Source of the DNA: Methanosarcina acetivorans C2A
GTDB lineage: Archaea; Halobacteriota; Methanosarcinia; Methanosarcinales; Methanosarcinaceae
DNA length: 64,000 nt
Direction of reading: 5' to 3'
NCBI RefSeq assembly: GCF_000007345.1
Contig: NC_003552.1
Coordinates: 3,348,001-3,412,000, forward strand
Under the pieces are notes generated by a model. The model made no database searches. It worked only from the letters and a program-made list of their open reading frames with translations, and was not told where the DNA came from. Positions 1 to 10,095 of this stretch are shown piece by piece (the stretch's first letter is position 1; each line of letters starts with the position of its first letter). The translations under genes and the position numbers were made by a program.

Positions 1-1847
1 GCCTGAAAATCGAAGGCAGGATGAAAAAACCCGAGTATGTAACCGCAAGTGCTGCTGCCTACAAAGCTGCAGTAGATGCCATCTGCAACCCCGGAGCTAA
101 CCCGACAAAGGAAGAACTCGAAGCAAGAGAAGCCGAGCTTGCAAAACTCTTTTACAGGGGTTTTACTCGGGGCTTCATCCTCGGGGAAAAGGACGTGTCC
201 CACCCCAAATACAGCTCCAACTACGGTGCCTTCCTCGGAAAAGTCCTGGACCTCTCCCGTTCCAAAGGGAATACAAAACTCACAGTCCGGCTTGAAGAAA
301 ATATCCGGGTAAAAGACGGCATAAGCGTCTTCACGCGGGAAAGAATGCTCGGATCCGCAGTAACGGGCATTATCACAATTTCAGGAGAGCACGTGAAAAG
401 TGCCCTAAAAGGCGAAAAAGTCGGGCTTGAGATCAGCTCAAAGACCGGCAGAGCCGTCCAGCGGGGAGACGAACTCTACCTCACGACTGACACCCAGCTC
501 CTTGATACCCTTCAGAAAACAAAATTAAAAGCCCTTCCCGTAAGCCTAAAAGCAAAAGCCCGAAAAGGAGAACGGTTTACGGTTGAAATCGGGGCAGAAA
601 ACAAAAAAAGTGCAGAAAACGGAAAAGTCAGCAGAACAGAAGAACCTGCGTATGTGGAATTTACCGATGACTATATCGTTCAGGAAGCCGAGAAAGCTCC
701 TACAACGGTAGATCAGATAAAAAAAGCGATGGAAAGCCTTGGAGACACTCCTTTCGAAGCCGCCTCCATTGAGATCGAAACTGACGAAAATATCTTTATC
801 CCCGTCGGCGTGCTGAAGAATACGAGGCGAAAGGCTGTAGAACTCCTGCTGGAAAAAATCCTGAAGTCGAAGAAAAAAGAACAAAAACACCCTGATCTGG
901 CAGCCTTTAACAGCCTGTGCTCTTTAGAAAGTGATTCGGAGAGTGAAATTGAAGCCGATATGAAAAGGAAAGGGGAAGGATCAAAAGGCACAAGAGGCAC
1001 AGCTTTAAAGAAAGCCTTCCTGAGCGTTGAAGTGCAGAAAATTTCCTCTCTCATACAGGCAGCCGAAGCCGGTGCAGATATTGCTTATATCCCGGTCTCA
1101 TTATTCGAAGAGCTGATGTCCCCCAAAAACGAGGAGAAGCTTGAAGACCTGAAAGCAGAAAAAATCGAACTCGTTTTCAGAGTACCCAGGATAACCCATG
1201 ACATCGAACTTACAGAACTGAAACCCATTCTTGAAAAAATAAGGGACTCCGGATTTACTATCGCATGTTCCAGTCTCGGAGCCTCCCGGCTTGCAAAAGA
1301 GCTTTCCATACCGTTTGTTGCTCAGAAAGACCTCAATATCTTCAACGCCTTTACTGCCAGCACCTTCTTCCAGGCAGGTGCGTACAGGGCAACCCTTTCA
1401 AGCGAACTGAACCTGAGCGAGATGAAAAATGTCTGTGAAGCTCTTCAAGCCTGCGAAAACCCGGGACAGACCGAAATCCTGGTTTACGGCAGGGAATTGA
1501 TGCTTATTACGGAAAATGACCTCTTAAAGCCCCTCGTTGACCGGAGAATCTTAAGAAAAGAAAGTGAAGTGCTTCTCGTTGATCAGAACGGCTCCGAGTT
1601 CCCGGTCAAGAGCTTTGGTACCCGGACCCTGATCTATAATTCAAAAGTCCTTGACATGCTGAAGTACGTCAAGAATATGAAAGGGTACGGCGTGGATGTG
1701 CTCAGGCTTGACCTTTCACTCAACACCGGAGCTGAGGTAAGAGAGATTACGGAAGCGTATAAACAGGCGCTTGCAGGAAAAGAGGCAAGGCTGAAATCTG
1801 CAAGAGGGGTTGAGTATACGACCGGGCATTATTTTAAAGGGGTTTGA
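1..1847 (+). CDS. Peptidase U32 family protein, 5'-partial
   Basis: The reading frame is already open at the window edge: codons for LKIEGR precede the ATG at 21, so that ATG is internal and the true start lies upstream. LKIEGRMKKPEYV is the conserved U32 segment (usually LKIEGRMKSPEYVA). The following ~590 residues match the long form of the family with the DUF3656 region, as in bacterial RlhA/YdcP, where U32 proteins act in 23S rRNA hydroxylation. U32 members serve as proteases or as RNA/cofactor-modification factors, and the sequence does not say which applies here. The catalytic N-terminal part and its Cys cluster are outside the window. A short Lys/Ser/Glu-rich linker lies near residues 295-330, counting from the internal Met. 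Confidence 0.85.
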   Translation, partial: LKIEGRMKKPEYVTASAAAYKAAVDAICNPGANPTKEELEAREAELAKLFYRGFTRGFILGEKDVSHPKYSSNYGAFLGKVLDLSRSKGNTKLTVRLEENIRVKDGISVFTRERMLGSAVTGIITISGEHVKSALKGEKVGLEISSKTGRAVQRGDELYLTTDTQLLDTLQKTKLKALPVSLKAKARKGERFTVEIGAENKKSAENGKVSRTEEPAYVEFTDDYIVQEAEKAPTTVDQIKKAMESLGDTPFEAASIEIETDENIFIPVGVLKNTRRKAVELLLEKILKSKKKEQKHPDLAAFNSLCSLESDSESEIEADMKRKGEGSKGTRGTALKKAFLSVEVQKISSLIQAAEAGADIAYIPVSLFEELMSPKNEEKLEDLKAEKIELVFRVPRITHDIELTELKPILEKIRDSGFTIACSSLGASRLAKELSIPFVAQKDLNIFNAFTASTFFQAGAYRATLSSELNLSEMKNVCEALQACENPGQTEILVYGRELMLITENDLLKPLVDRRILRKESEVLLVDQNGSEFPVKSFGTRTLIYNSKVLDMLKYVKNMKGYGVDVLRLDLSLNTGAEVREITEAYKQALAGKEARLKSARGVEYTTGHYFKGV

Positions 1848-2158
1848 ACACCCGAATTGCGATTCGGGAGTCTGCTGTCTGTTTCGGCAGAGTTGCGGCT
1901 CAGGATGAGAAGAACAAAACATTTCCTCCCGGGTTTCGGAATAGATCAAATAGTTAATCAGGGAAAACTCAAACCTGCTCAAAAGTAGAGGATCTCTGAT
2001 AACTCCTGCTTGCAGACTTTATCAAAATGTTTAAATATCTCCATAACAATTATGTATATAGAAGCTTAATATAATTTGTAGTTTTTAAAAAAATATTCAT
2101 ATTGATAACATATCGATAACAATATCTTAGAGACAGTTAAAGTGGAGCAGTACACCGG
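1848..2158. other. Intergenic gap with a hairpin
   Basis: No gene is seen. A perfect 7-bp-stem hairpin (CCCGAAT-TGCG-ATTCGGG) at 1851-1868 lies just after the U32 stop and could be a processing or termination structure, although no T-run follows. The right half is AT-rich and leads into the TnpB gene. Confidence 0.4.
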
Positions 2159-3697
2159 ATGCTACTGACCTATAAAATCAAGCATAATCGGGATTTTTCG
2201 GAAGAACTCCGAAAGGCGCGCAAGGTTGCTGAGTTCTGTATTGAACACAGGGCTCAAAATCGCACTCTTGAACCGCCTCCGATCCAAAGAACCGGTTCTT
2301 CTGGTCCTCAACTTTCTCCTTCTTCTCTTCCTCTTTCTTCTCCTTTTCCTCTGCTTTCCTCTGCTCTTTCCCCTTCTTCTGCTTCTCCCTCCTCTTTTCC
2401 TCTTTCTGTTTCCTCAGCTAAATCCTCCAATGACTCCTCAATTTCTTCTTCTACTCATCCTTTTTCCGATTCCCTGCCCGGAGCGGATTCATTTTCGGGT
2501 AAGGATTCACTTTTCCCTGCGGATGTCAGGCATATAGGCCTGAGGTCAACAATTTCCGGCCAGATCATCAGGAAATATTCCAGAAACCGGGATCTCAAAT
2601 CTATGAAAAATGTGAAACTGATTGTCCCTTCGAAGGCTGTCAATGTTGACAGGGAGGAAAAGACCCTGGAGATACCCTGTCTCAAACTTCTTCTGGACTA
2701 TCATTTTTCCAGCAACTTCAAGAAAATCTCCCAGATAGAAATCGATAACGTCTATGCCTATGTAGCGGTTGTCTTCCAGGACGAAAAACCCGATAGTACC
2801 GGGCGCTACATAGGAGTTGACCTCAATACCAAGGGGCATATTGCAGTTGTGGCTGACCCGGAGTCCGGAAAGGTCTGGAAGTTCGGCAAAATGCGCTATC
2901 ATACGCATAAGAAATACGAAAACATAAAAAAGCGGCTCTACACCAAAGGCAAATACAAACGCCTGAAAGCTGTGAAAAAGAGAGAAAAGAATATTGTAAA
3001 AGACCTGAACCATAAAATCAGCCGAAAGATTGTGGACCTTGCTCTGTATTCCGGGTGCGGGATAAAACTCGAAAACCTGAAAGGGGTCAAGAAACTCAAC
3101 GGCAAGGCCGAAAGTGTGGGAAAAGGCAGGAATAAGAAAAGCGTAGAAAAAAAGAAAAATCAAAACGTAGGCAGAAGCCGAAGCGAGGAAATGAATAAGG
3201 AGGTCATCAAAACCGAAAATGAAATAAAAGCCGAAATCAAAACCAAAATTGAAACCAAAAACAAAACCAAAACCAGAAGAGAAAACAAAGCCAAAAAACA
3301 CATCTGGTCAAATGAATACTCCCTGAACAGCTGGTCATTTCATCAGCTTCAGCAATTTATCGAATATAAAGCCAGGCTGCAGGGAGTAGAGGTAGTCTAT
3401 ATTGATCCCCATGCGACAAGCAAAAGGTGTAGTCGCTGCGGACTTACAGGCAACCGACGCAGCAAGGAGTTTGAATGCCCTCACTGCGGGCATGTTGACC
3501 ATGCCGATGTCAACGCTGCCTTTAATATTGCGCTGACGCCCAAAGGCAACGGTCAATTCTCTGCAGAAAGAGATGCAGGGAAAGGGAGCCCTGATACCCC
3601 TCAAAAAATCCTGGCCCGTACCCTCCTGAGTAAACGGAAAGCCAGCGAAAAAACTTCTCCATATTTTGCCTGGGAAGTATGTCAGTTTTTGGCTTAA
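2159..3697 (+). CDS. tnpB: TnpB (IS605 OrfB / IS1341 type) with two low-complexity inserts
   Basis: RNA-guided nuclease protein of an IS200/IS605-family element, with no TnpA beside it. All three RuvC acidic residues are present: D221 in GVDLNTKG, E305 in KLENLKG and D450 in HADVNAAFN. The zinc-finger cysteines C424, C427, C440 and C443 are intact, so the protein should be able to cleave. At 512 aa it is longer than the usual ~370-430 aa. A Ser/Pro/Leu-rich stretch (about residues 42-118) sits after the N-terminal helix, and a Lys/Glu/Thr-rich stretch (about 310-380) follows RuvC-II. Most TnpB proteins have neither. The 3' end and following bases would encode the guide (omega) RNA, but I could not delimit it. 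Confidence 0.9.
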   Translation: MLLTYKIKHNRDFSEELRKARKVAEFCIEHRAQNRTLEPPPIQRTGSSGPQLSPSSLPLSSPFPLLSSALSPSSASPSSFPLSVSSAKSSNDSSISSSTHPFSDSLPGADSFSGKDSLFPADVRHIGLRSTISGQIIRKYSRNRDLKSMKNVKLIVPSKAVNVDREEKTLEIPCLKLLLDYHFSSNFKKISQIEIDNVYAYVAVVFQDEKPDSTGRYIGVDLNTKGHIAVVADPESGKVWKFGKMRYHTHKKYENIKKRLYTKGKYKRLKAVKKREKNIVKDLNHKISRKIVDLALYSGCGIKLENLKGVKKLNGKAESVGKGRNKKSVEKKKNQNVGRSRSEEMNKEVIKTENEIKAEIKTKIETKNKTKTRRENKAKKHIWSNEYSLNSWSFHQLQQFIEYKARLQGVEVVYIDPHATSKRCSRCGLTGNRRSKEFECPHCGHVDHADVNAAFNIALTPKGNGQFSAERDAGKGSPDTPQKILARTLLSKRKASEKTSPYFAWEVCQFLA

Positions 3698-4958
3698 GCC
3701 TTTGCTCATATTTGTTAATTTTCATGTTTTCTCTAATTTCGTGCGTTGCATTTTCTCAGTATTTTCCAGTGTGTTTTTTCCGGTGTGTTTGAAGTTTTCG
3801 TGTTTATTCAAAGACAATCTGTTCGCAGTGTTTTCAATTACTTATTTTCATGGATAGGGAAGACCTGTAGATACCATTTGCTTACTCCGGAATAATATAA
3901 CTCAAATTTGACAGATTCTGGTAATCAATATAGTATATGATTAAAAAAGCACATCGTGTCAAGGCATATATTTAGAAATGTACAAAGTAGCAAGGAATTT
4001 ACAAACACAATATATAATGTGTATCTGTTTGCCAAAAACAAAAGCAACCAGCCCATTTATACATTACAAATTGTATGCTTCTGTCAAAGTAGAGATATAA
4101 ACCGATTAATAACGGGCTGCCTGCTCAAAAGCTCAGCAAGGTCTGAAAAATAATTTTTATTTTTTATGATAAGTTATTTAAAAAGAAGTTATTGATTGCG
4201 TTTTTTAGGCTGAAACCAGTGACCCACTAAAACAAAAAAAGCTGTAAATATATAAATATCATCTAAATATTGTATTATATATAAAATTAGCTGACCAGAC
4301 TGACTATCTGATTATTGAGTCTACTTTGTTGATTCTACTTGCTTTGTTGGTCCTACTTGCTTTGTTGCATAATTCTGCAGGATTCTCAGTTTCAATTGAA
4401 TCCTCTTTTACAGTATAAATGATGAAGCTTCGTAAAACGGGCTGATTAGTAAACGGGTCGGGTTGATGCAGCACCTCTGCGGCACAAAACCAGCCTTAGA
4501 ATATGTGTAAATAACATTCAGTTTGAGTGTCATTCCGTATGTCGTTTATTCTGAATGCTTGTCATTCGGCATTTTTGCCAGTCTGTAACATTCTGATTAA
4601 AACTGCAACACAGCAGCTATCTTTTGAATTTGCATGTTCCTGAAGCTTCATCAGGATGAAAGATGACTTTATCTAAATTATTTGTAAGGACTGAAGACTC
4701 TCATCCCGAGTTTTTAAGGGAGTACAACTCCTTAAAGGGATGTAGGGATTCAAGAAAGTATAAAATACCCGCTCAAATACCCAATCTCTTATCGAACAGG
4801 TCTTTTTATCTGAAAATAGCAAAAATAGCCCCGGAAATTGAAAAAAGGATCTGCAGATTCTTTAAAGAAAAAATTTGGTTTTCTTTTTGCCTAAAAGAAC
4901 TAAAAACCTTCCTGAAAGTCCCCGAAAAAATAGTTTTGCAGCCTGAGGGGGTCAGGGT
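3698..4958. other. Long AT-rich intergenic stretch
   Basis: No convincing gene is seen in 1.26 kb. Short open frames here have poor composition and no Shine-Dalgarno. The beginning should contain the right end and guide-RNA region of the TnpB element. A frame at 4663-4965 overlaps the start of the MATE gene and is judged non-coding. Confidence 0.4.
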
Positions 4959-6479
4959 ATGGTAAGCGATGAAGAATTGAGGTCCGGGAATATTTTCAAT
5001 CTTTTCTGGAAATTTACTTTTCCGGCAGTAGTTGGCGTCATCATTGTCGGAATCCAGGAGATAATTGATGGTTTCTTCATAGGAAATGCGGTTGGAAACC
5101 AGGGGCTTGCGGGAATTACCCTTGCCTACCCTCCTTACCTTATCATAATCGGGGCAGGTATAATTATCGGAATCGGTTCGTCCAGTCTTACGGCCCTGAA
5201 ACTTGGAAAAGGGAATAAAAAGGAAGCCTTCGAGATTGTGCATAATGCTTTTCCCTTAAGCCTCCTTACAGGAGCTATTTTTACTGTGGGCGGGCTGATT
5301 TTTTGTGAAACATCCCTAGGTTTACTCGGAACCGATGGGCCTGCCCTCTTCTTTGCCCGGGAATACCTCCGTATCATCTTTGCAGGTTCGGTTTTTATGG
5401 TTCTTGCAATCTCCCTCGACCCCCTGGTAAGGAATGACGGGAAACCCAGGCTCTGTATGCACATTATGGCTGCAGGGGTGGTCATAAACATCGTACTTGA
5501 TTACTTTTTTGTCATGCGCATGGGAATGGGTATGCCGGGCGCAGCAGCTGCGACAATACTTTCCTTTGTCCTGCCTGCAGTCCTGCTTATGCGCTACCTT
5601 TTCGGAAGCGAGGCAAAGCTTAAGCTCCGGTTGAGGTCAATGAGCTTCAAACCCGTGACAGTCCTGCAGATCTTTAAAGCCGGAACCCCCTCATTTGCCA
5701 TGCAGATTTCGTTTGCTCTCTTACTCTTTGCACATAACTACATGCTGCTCAGATACGGTTCCGAGCTTGCGGTCTCAGCCTACGGTATCATAGGGTATGT
5801 ATTTTCAATTTTCTACATGCTTTTTGAGGGAATAGCCCTTGGGGTGCAACCGATAATGGGTTTCAATTACGGGGCAGGAAGTTACGAAAGGGTTTCAAAG
5901 ACCCTGAAACTGACAATGCTTTCGTGTATCCTCGTCGGAGTTTTCGGCTTTATGCTGATCTGTCTTTTCCCGGAGACTCTGGTGCAGCTCTTCAGCCAGA
6001 ATGACCCCGAACTTCTGGAAATCACGCTAAGGGGCATGAATATTGGCATGTTCTCTTTGCTTGTTGAGGGCATCGTACTGCTAACCTCCATCTATTACCA
6101 GTCAATAAACAGGGTCAGAGCAGCCCTCTTCATCAATCTCGGAAAGATCTTCATTTTCCTCTTTCCCCTGCTGTTCATCCTCCCTCTATTCTTCGGGCTT
6201 GATGGCGTCTGGTCTGCATCTCCGGTTGCGGAATATTTTATGGTAATACTGGTCATGGTTATGCTTTCAAAAGAGTTCAGGTTCCTCAGGGAAAGTGCAA
6301 AAGCAGTGACAGGAAAACCAGCAGATTTAAAAACAAATGCAAAAGCCAATATAAGGGCCAGTACAAAGGCTGAGGCAAAGTATGCACCTTCGGTATCCAG
6401 AAGCAGTGTGAAGGCAGGTAGTAAGGAAAGTACGGGGTTTGTCGCCTTCAAGCATGCTGAAAATGCGGAAAGCTCGTGA
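4959..6479 (+). CDS. MATE family multidrug/Na+ exporter
   Basis: A 506-aa integral membrane protein with about twelve hydrophobic segments. The two halves have the MATE pattern: an N-terminal segment with GNIFNLFWKFTFPAVVGV and repeated QGLAG / GAxxAT stretches, and a second half beginning near residue 230. MATE proteins export drugs or metabolites using Na+ or H+ gradients. The ATG at 4959 follows a G-rich stretch (GAGGGGGTCAGGG). The last ~50 residues form a hydrophilic Lys/Ala/Ser-rich tail that is not part of the family fold. The substrate cannot be told from sequence. Confidence 0.9.
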   Translation: MVSDEELRSGNIFNLFWKFTFPAVVGVIIVGIQEIIDGFFIGNAVGNQGLAGITLAYPPYLIIIGAGIIIGIGSSSLTALKLGKGNKKEAFEIVHNAFPLSLLTGAIFTVGGLIFCETSLGLLGTDGPALFFAREYLRIIFAGSVFMVLAISLDPLVRNDGKPRLCMHIMAAGVVINIVLDYFFVMRMGMGMPGAAAATILSFVLPAVLLMRYLFGSEAKLKLRLRSMSFKPVTVLQIFKAGTPSFAMQISFALLLFAHNYMLLRYGSELAVSAYGIIGYVFSIFYMLFEGIALGVQPIMGFNYGAGSYERVSKTLKLTMLSCILVGVFGFMLICLFPETLVQLFSQNDPELLEITLRGMNIGMFSLLVEGIVLLTSIYYQSINRVRAALFINLGKIFIFLFPLLFILPLFFGLDGVWSASPVAEYFMVILVMVMLSKEFRFLRESAKAVTGKPADLKTNAKANIRASTKAEAKYAPSVSRSSVKAGSKESTGFVAFKHAENAESS

Positions 6480-6742
6480 ACCAATTCCCAACTTTATTTT
6501 TTGCCTTCTGGTTTAACTAAAGGGCAGAAATTCCCTTTCTCCTCCGATAAAGTAAACCTGTTTGTTCTGCATATGCCGGAAGTTTACCGAGCAGCAACTC
6601 GGGAAGTGAACAGGCAGCGTACTGACAAAAAAATATATTAACTTTAAAAGAATAGTTCAACATTAGAAATTTTAATCCTGAGCTCTGTCTTGAACTGAAA
6701 TACTGAACTCTGATCTCTAACGTAAAAGGATATTCGATCCTG

Positions 6743-9298
6743 ATGAAACAAAACGGCAGTACACAGGAAAAAGCCCTTAAAGTAGTCAGTTACCTCTTAC
6801 CGGGAATCATCTTTGCCCTGGCTTTGTGGACTCTGGACCAGCAGATGCACCATCTGCGCTCGAGTTATATTCTGAAAAGTATTGCCAGCGTTCCCCTGAG
6901 CCATATAGGAATTGCTGTCTTTTTCACTATTTTGAGCTATGCGGTTTTAACGGGCTACGATTATCTTGCAACCCGCCATATCAACCATCCCCTTTCTTAC
7001 AAACAGGCTGCCAGGTCTTCTTTTATCAGCACATCCATCAGTTATAGCACGGGGTTTAATTTCCTGACAGGAAGTTCCCTCCGCTACAGGCTGTATTCGA
7101 TGTACGGGCTGGCTTTTTCTGAGATCTGGGAAATTATAGTTTTTTGCGTCTCCACTTTCTGGGTCGGGTTTTGTTTCATTGCAGGCTTGCTTTTCACATT
7201 TTATCCTGTAAAGTTTTCGGCTTACTCCTCTGAGGTTCCGATCCCATTGAATATAGTCGGGATTCTTTTAATGCTTCTTTTTGCTGCATATTTCTTTTTC
7301 TCATTCCGGAAACGGGATTTTGAGATTAAGGGCTACAGGATCAGGTTTCCCGAACCTAAAATTGCTTTCCTGCAGCTTGCTTTATCCTCAGCTGATTACC
7401 TGCTCTCAGGAAGCATAATCTACTTCCTCCTGCCCTCAAATTCTCAGCTCACCCTGCTTCACGTACTTGTGTTCTTTGCGCTGGCCCAGCTGGCAGGGCT
7501 GATAAGCACGGTTCCCGGTGGGCTTGTCGTTTTCGAGACCGTGATGCTCTTTCTACTGAAGCCTTATTTCGGTACGGTTGATACGATAAAGCCTCTTTTG
7601 ATCTTCAGAGCCGTTTATTATTTCCTTCCTTTCCTGCTCGGCTTCCTGGCTCTTATTTTCTGCGAGTTTGAAGCAAGGAAAGAGTTCCTTAAAAAAGCCG
7701 GAAAAGTTACCTATTCCAGTCTATCGGAGGTAACTCCCCAGATCTTTTCGGTCCTGATCTTTCTGGGAGGAATCTCTCTCCTCTTTTCCGGGGCTCTTCC
7801 TTCAAACCCCGAATACCTGCGGGAACTCCCATACTTTATCCCTCTCCCTCTCATCGAAGCTTCAAGGTTTTTCGGAAGCATAGTAGGCTTTTTGCTCCTG
7901 CTTCTGGCAAACGGGCTCTGGAAAAGGATCGACGGGGCTTATATGCTTTCCCTTATAGTCCTTTTACTGGGAGGGATTTTTACCCTCCTGAAGGATTTTA
8001 ATTACCAGGAGGCTGCAGTACTTTTTGCGATGTTTGTTCTCCTGTTTCCCTCAAGGAAGCATTTCTACAGGAAGTCCTCACTTCTGCACCAGTCCTTTGG
8101 CAGGGAAAATATAATTGCCATAATTCTGGTGCTGGTGAGCTTCATCTGGCTCGGGATGTTTTCCTACCGGAATGTTGAGTATTCAAACGAACTCTGGTGG
8201 CAGTTCGGGGTAAATTCCCAGGCTTCGAGCTTTTTAAGGGCTGTAGTGGGAATCTTTTTCATACTTCTGGTCCTTGGAGTTATGAAAATGCTGAGCCCTT
8301 TTTCCAAAGACATCCACCTTCCCGGAACTGAAGAGCTTGAGCTTGCAAAAACGATTCTCAGGGAAAGCCCGGAAACCTGGGGAAACCTCGCCCTTAGCGG
8401 AGACAAATACCTGCTTTTTGATGCCCGGAAACAGGCTTTTTTGATGTACGGAGTCTCGGGAAAGAGCTGGATTGCTATGGGAGACCCTGTAGGAAAGAGT
8501 GAACAGATAAAGGAACTGATCTGGGACTTTTATGAAATGAGCAAACTGCACCAAGGCAGAGCCGTCTTCTACGAGATAAGCGAAAAATACATCCCCATTT
8601 ACCTCGACCTAGGCCTGACCCTGATCAAAATCGGGGAAGAAGCAAAAGTCCCTCTTGACTCCTTTACGCTGGAAGGAAAAGCCGGCAAGGACTTCCGCTA
8701 CGCCGTGAAAAATGTGGAAAAAAAAGGGTACTGGTTTGAGATTATCCCCCCCGAAGGAGTAAACGCCCTTATCCCTGAACTCAAAAAAGTCTCGGATGCC
8801 TGGCTGGAAATGAAAACCGGAAAAGAAAAGGGTTTCTCAATCGGGTTTTTTGACGAGAAATACCTCTGTAACTTCCCTCTTGGCATTGTCAGGAACGAAA
8901 CCGAAATCGTGGCTTTTGCAAACATCTGGCCAGGAGCAGCAGCGGAAGAGTTCAGCATCGACCTTATGCGCTACAACTCCAGCGCCCCGGCAATGGACTA
9001 CCTTTTTGTCAAACTCATCCTCTGGGGAAAAGAAAACGGATACAAACATTTTTCTCTCGGAATGGCTCCCCTTTCAGGCCTTGAAACGAGACAGTTTGCC
9101 CCCCTCTGGCATAGAGTAGGGGCTTTGATCTTTGCCAACGGAGACTATATTTATAACTACAAAGGCCTGCGGGCTTATAAAGAAAAATTCCATCCTGTCT
9201 GGAGCCCGAAGTATATCGCTCTCCCCACAGGGTTCAAGAAAAGCCTTGCCCTGAAAGATATTGCAGCCCTGATCTCGGGAATGAAAGATCTTTTCTGA
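6743..9298 (+). CDS. MprF-like membrane protein (flippase plus DUF2156 aminoacyl-lipid synthase domains)
   Basis: An 851-aa protein with the two-part MprF layout. The N-terminal part (about residues 15-520) has a dozen or more membrane segments, including the lysyl-PG flippase-type motif near SFISTSISYSTGFNFLTG and AQLAGLISTVPGGLVVFE. The C-terminal part (about 535-850) is soluble and of DUF2156 type. Bacterial MprF transfers Lys or Ala from aminoacyl-tRNA to phosphatidylglycerol and flips the product. In an archaeon the acceptor would have to be an ether lipid such as archaetidylglycerol. The length matches bacterial MprF (~840-880 aa). It is monocistronic, with ~260 bases before the start and the next gene convergent. 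Confidence 0.85.
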   Translation: MKQNGSTQEKALKVVSYLLPGIIFALALWTLDQQMHHLRSSYILKSIASVPLSHIGIAVFFTILSYAVLTGYDYLATRHINHPLSYKQAARSSFISTSISYSTGFNFLTGSSLRYRLYSMYGLAFSEIWEIIVFCVSTFWVGFCFIAGLLFTFYPVKFSAYSSEVPIPLNIVGILLMLLFAAYFFFSFRKRDFEIKGYRIRFPEPKIAFLQLALSSADYLLSGSIIYFLLPSNSQLTLLHVLVFFALAQLAGLISTVPGGLVVFETVMLFLLKPYFGTVDTIKPLLIFRAVYYFLPFLLGFLALIFCEFEARKEFLKKAGKVTYSSLSEVTPQIFSVLIFLGGISLLFSGALPSNPEYLRELPYFIPLPLIEASRFFGSIVGFLLLLLANGLWKRIDGAYMLSLIVLLLGGIFTLLKDFNYQEAAVLFAMFVLLFPSRKHFYRKSSLLHQSFGRENIIAIILVLVSFIWLGMFSYRNVEYSNELWWQFGVNSQASSFLRAVVGIFFILLVLGVMKMLSPFSKDIHLPGTEELELAKTILRESPETWGNLALSGDKYLLFDARKQAFLMYGVSGKSWIAMGDPVGKSEQIKELIWDFYEMSKLHQGRAVFYEISEKYIPIYLDLGLTLIKIGEEAKVPLDSFTLEGKAGKDFRYAVKNVEKKGYWFEIIPPEGVNALIPELKKVSDAWLEMKTGKEKGFSIGFFDEKYLCNFPLGIVRNETEIVAFANIWPGAAAEEFSIDLMRYNSSAPAMDYLFVKLILWGKENGYKHFSLGMAPLSGLETRQFAPLWHRVGALIFANGDYIYNYKGLRAYKEKFHPVWSPKYIALPTGFKKSLALKDIAALISGMKDLF

Positions 9299-9318
9299 GG
9301 GTTCAAGAACGTAATTCT

Positions 9319-10035
9319 TTATTCCAGCCTTCCCTTTCCGGCTATTTTTTCAAACTTGTCCAGCACTGCAAACATGAATTTCTTTGTCTCAACCAGATAC
9401 TTCTCCTGTCCGACCATCTCTTCCTTCCTCTGGGTAAAAGGTCCGTTTCCCGATTCTCCCCCGAACCGCCGGATCATGGATTCAACCCTTTCTTCATGCA
9501 CCTCCGGGTGAAACTGGAGTGCCACAACTCTGCCGCCATATATGAAACCCTGATTTTTGCACCCCTCGCTCCGGAAAAGATGTACAGCTCCCTCTGGAAG
9601 GTCAAAGGTCCGGGAGTGCCAGTGAAAAACAGTGATCTCTTCCGGCAGCCCTTTGAGAAATTCTGGTTTATTTTCCTCCTTCCTGACTGCCTTTACGGGA
9701 AACCAGCCCATTTCCCGGTGTCCGTTTTCGTAGATGCGGGCGCCGAGGATGTTAGCAAGCAACTGAGCCCCGAGACAGATCCCGAGCACGGGCTTTCCTG
9801 CATCGATGGCCTGTTTTATGAAGGATTTTTCATCTCTTAACCAGGGGTTTTCGGCATAGTCGTAGATTCCCATTGGACCGCCCATGATTATGAGAAGGTC
9901 GAAGGAGTCGAGGGAGGGAGGGTTTTTTGTTTCGTAAAAGCGGGTTGACTCAAGGGGGTAGCTTCTAGTTTTAGCGTATTCTTCAATTGTGCCGAGGGTG
10001 TTGAGGGCAGAGTGCTGGAGGACTTGGAGCTTCAT
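9319..10035 (-). CDS. Class I glutamine amidotransferase (GMP synthase-like GATase domain protein)
   Basis: A 238-aa stand-alone class I GATase. The nucleophile elbow is GICLGAQ with C87, the oxyanion strand is MGGPMG (51-56), and the His-Glu pair is H176/E178 in QFHPEVHEE. The triad is complete. Proteins of this type sit outside purine synthesis and resemble GuaA N-domain homologues that hydrolyse glutamine or gamma-glutamyl compounds. The partner or substrate is unknown. It is convergent with the MprF-like gene, 20 bases apart. Confidence 0.88.
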   Translation of the reverse strand: MKLQVLQHSALNTLGTIEEYAKTRSYPLESTRFYETKNPPSLDSFDLLIIMGGPMGIYDYAENPWLRDEKSFIKQAIDAGKPVLGICLGAQLLANILGARIYENGHREMGWFPVKAVRKEENKPEFLKGLPEEITVFHWHSRTFDLPEGAVHLFRSEGCKNQGFIYGGRVVALQFHPEVHEERVESMIRRFGGESGNGPFTQRKEEMVGQEKYLVETKKFMFAVLDKFEKIAGKGRLE

Positions 10036-10095
10036 GAGTGATCAGTTTAACTTTGATGAATGAACTTTTAGAGTTTTCCGTTTTATCTGTATTTT

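Noticed and set aside
2546-3301. A 251-codon minus-strand frame across the TnpB gene
   Set aside because: It is the antisense of TnpB; its Phe/Gly-rich content mirrors the Lys/Glu and Thr repeats of the sense frame.
4663-4965. A 100-codon frame before the MATE gene
   Set aside because: No ribosome site, no family resemblance, and it runs into the MATE start; the MATE frame is clearly the real one.
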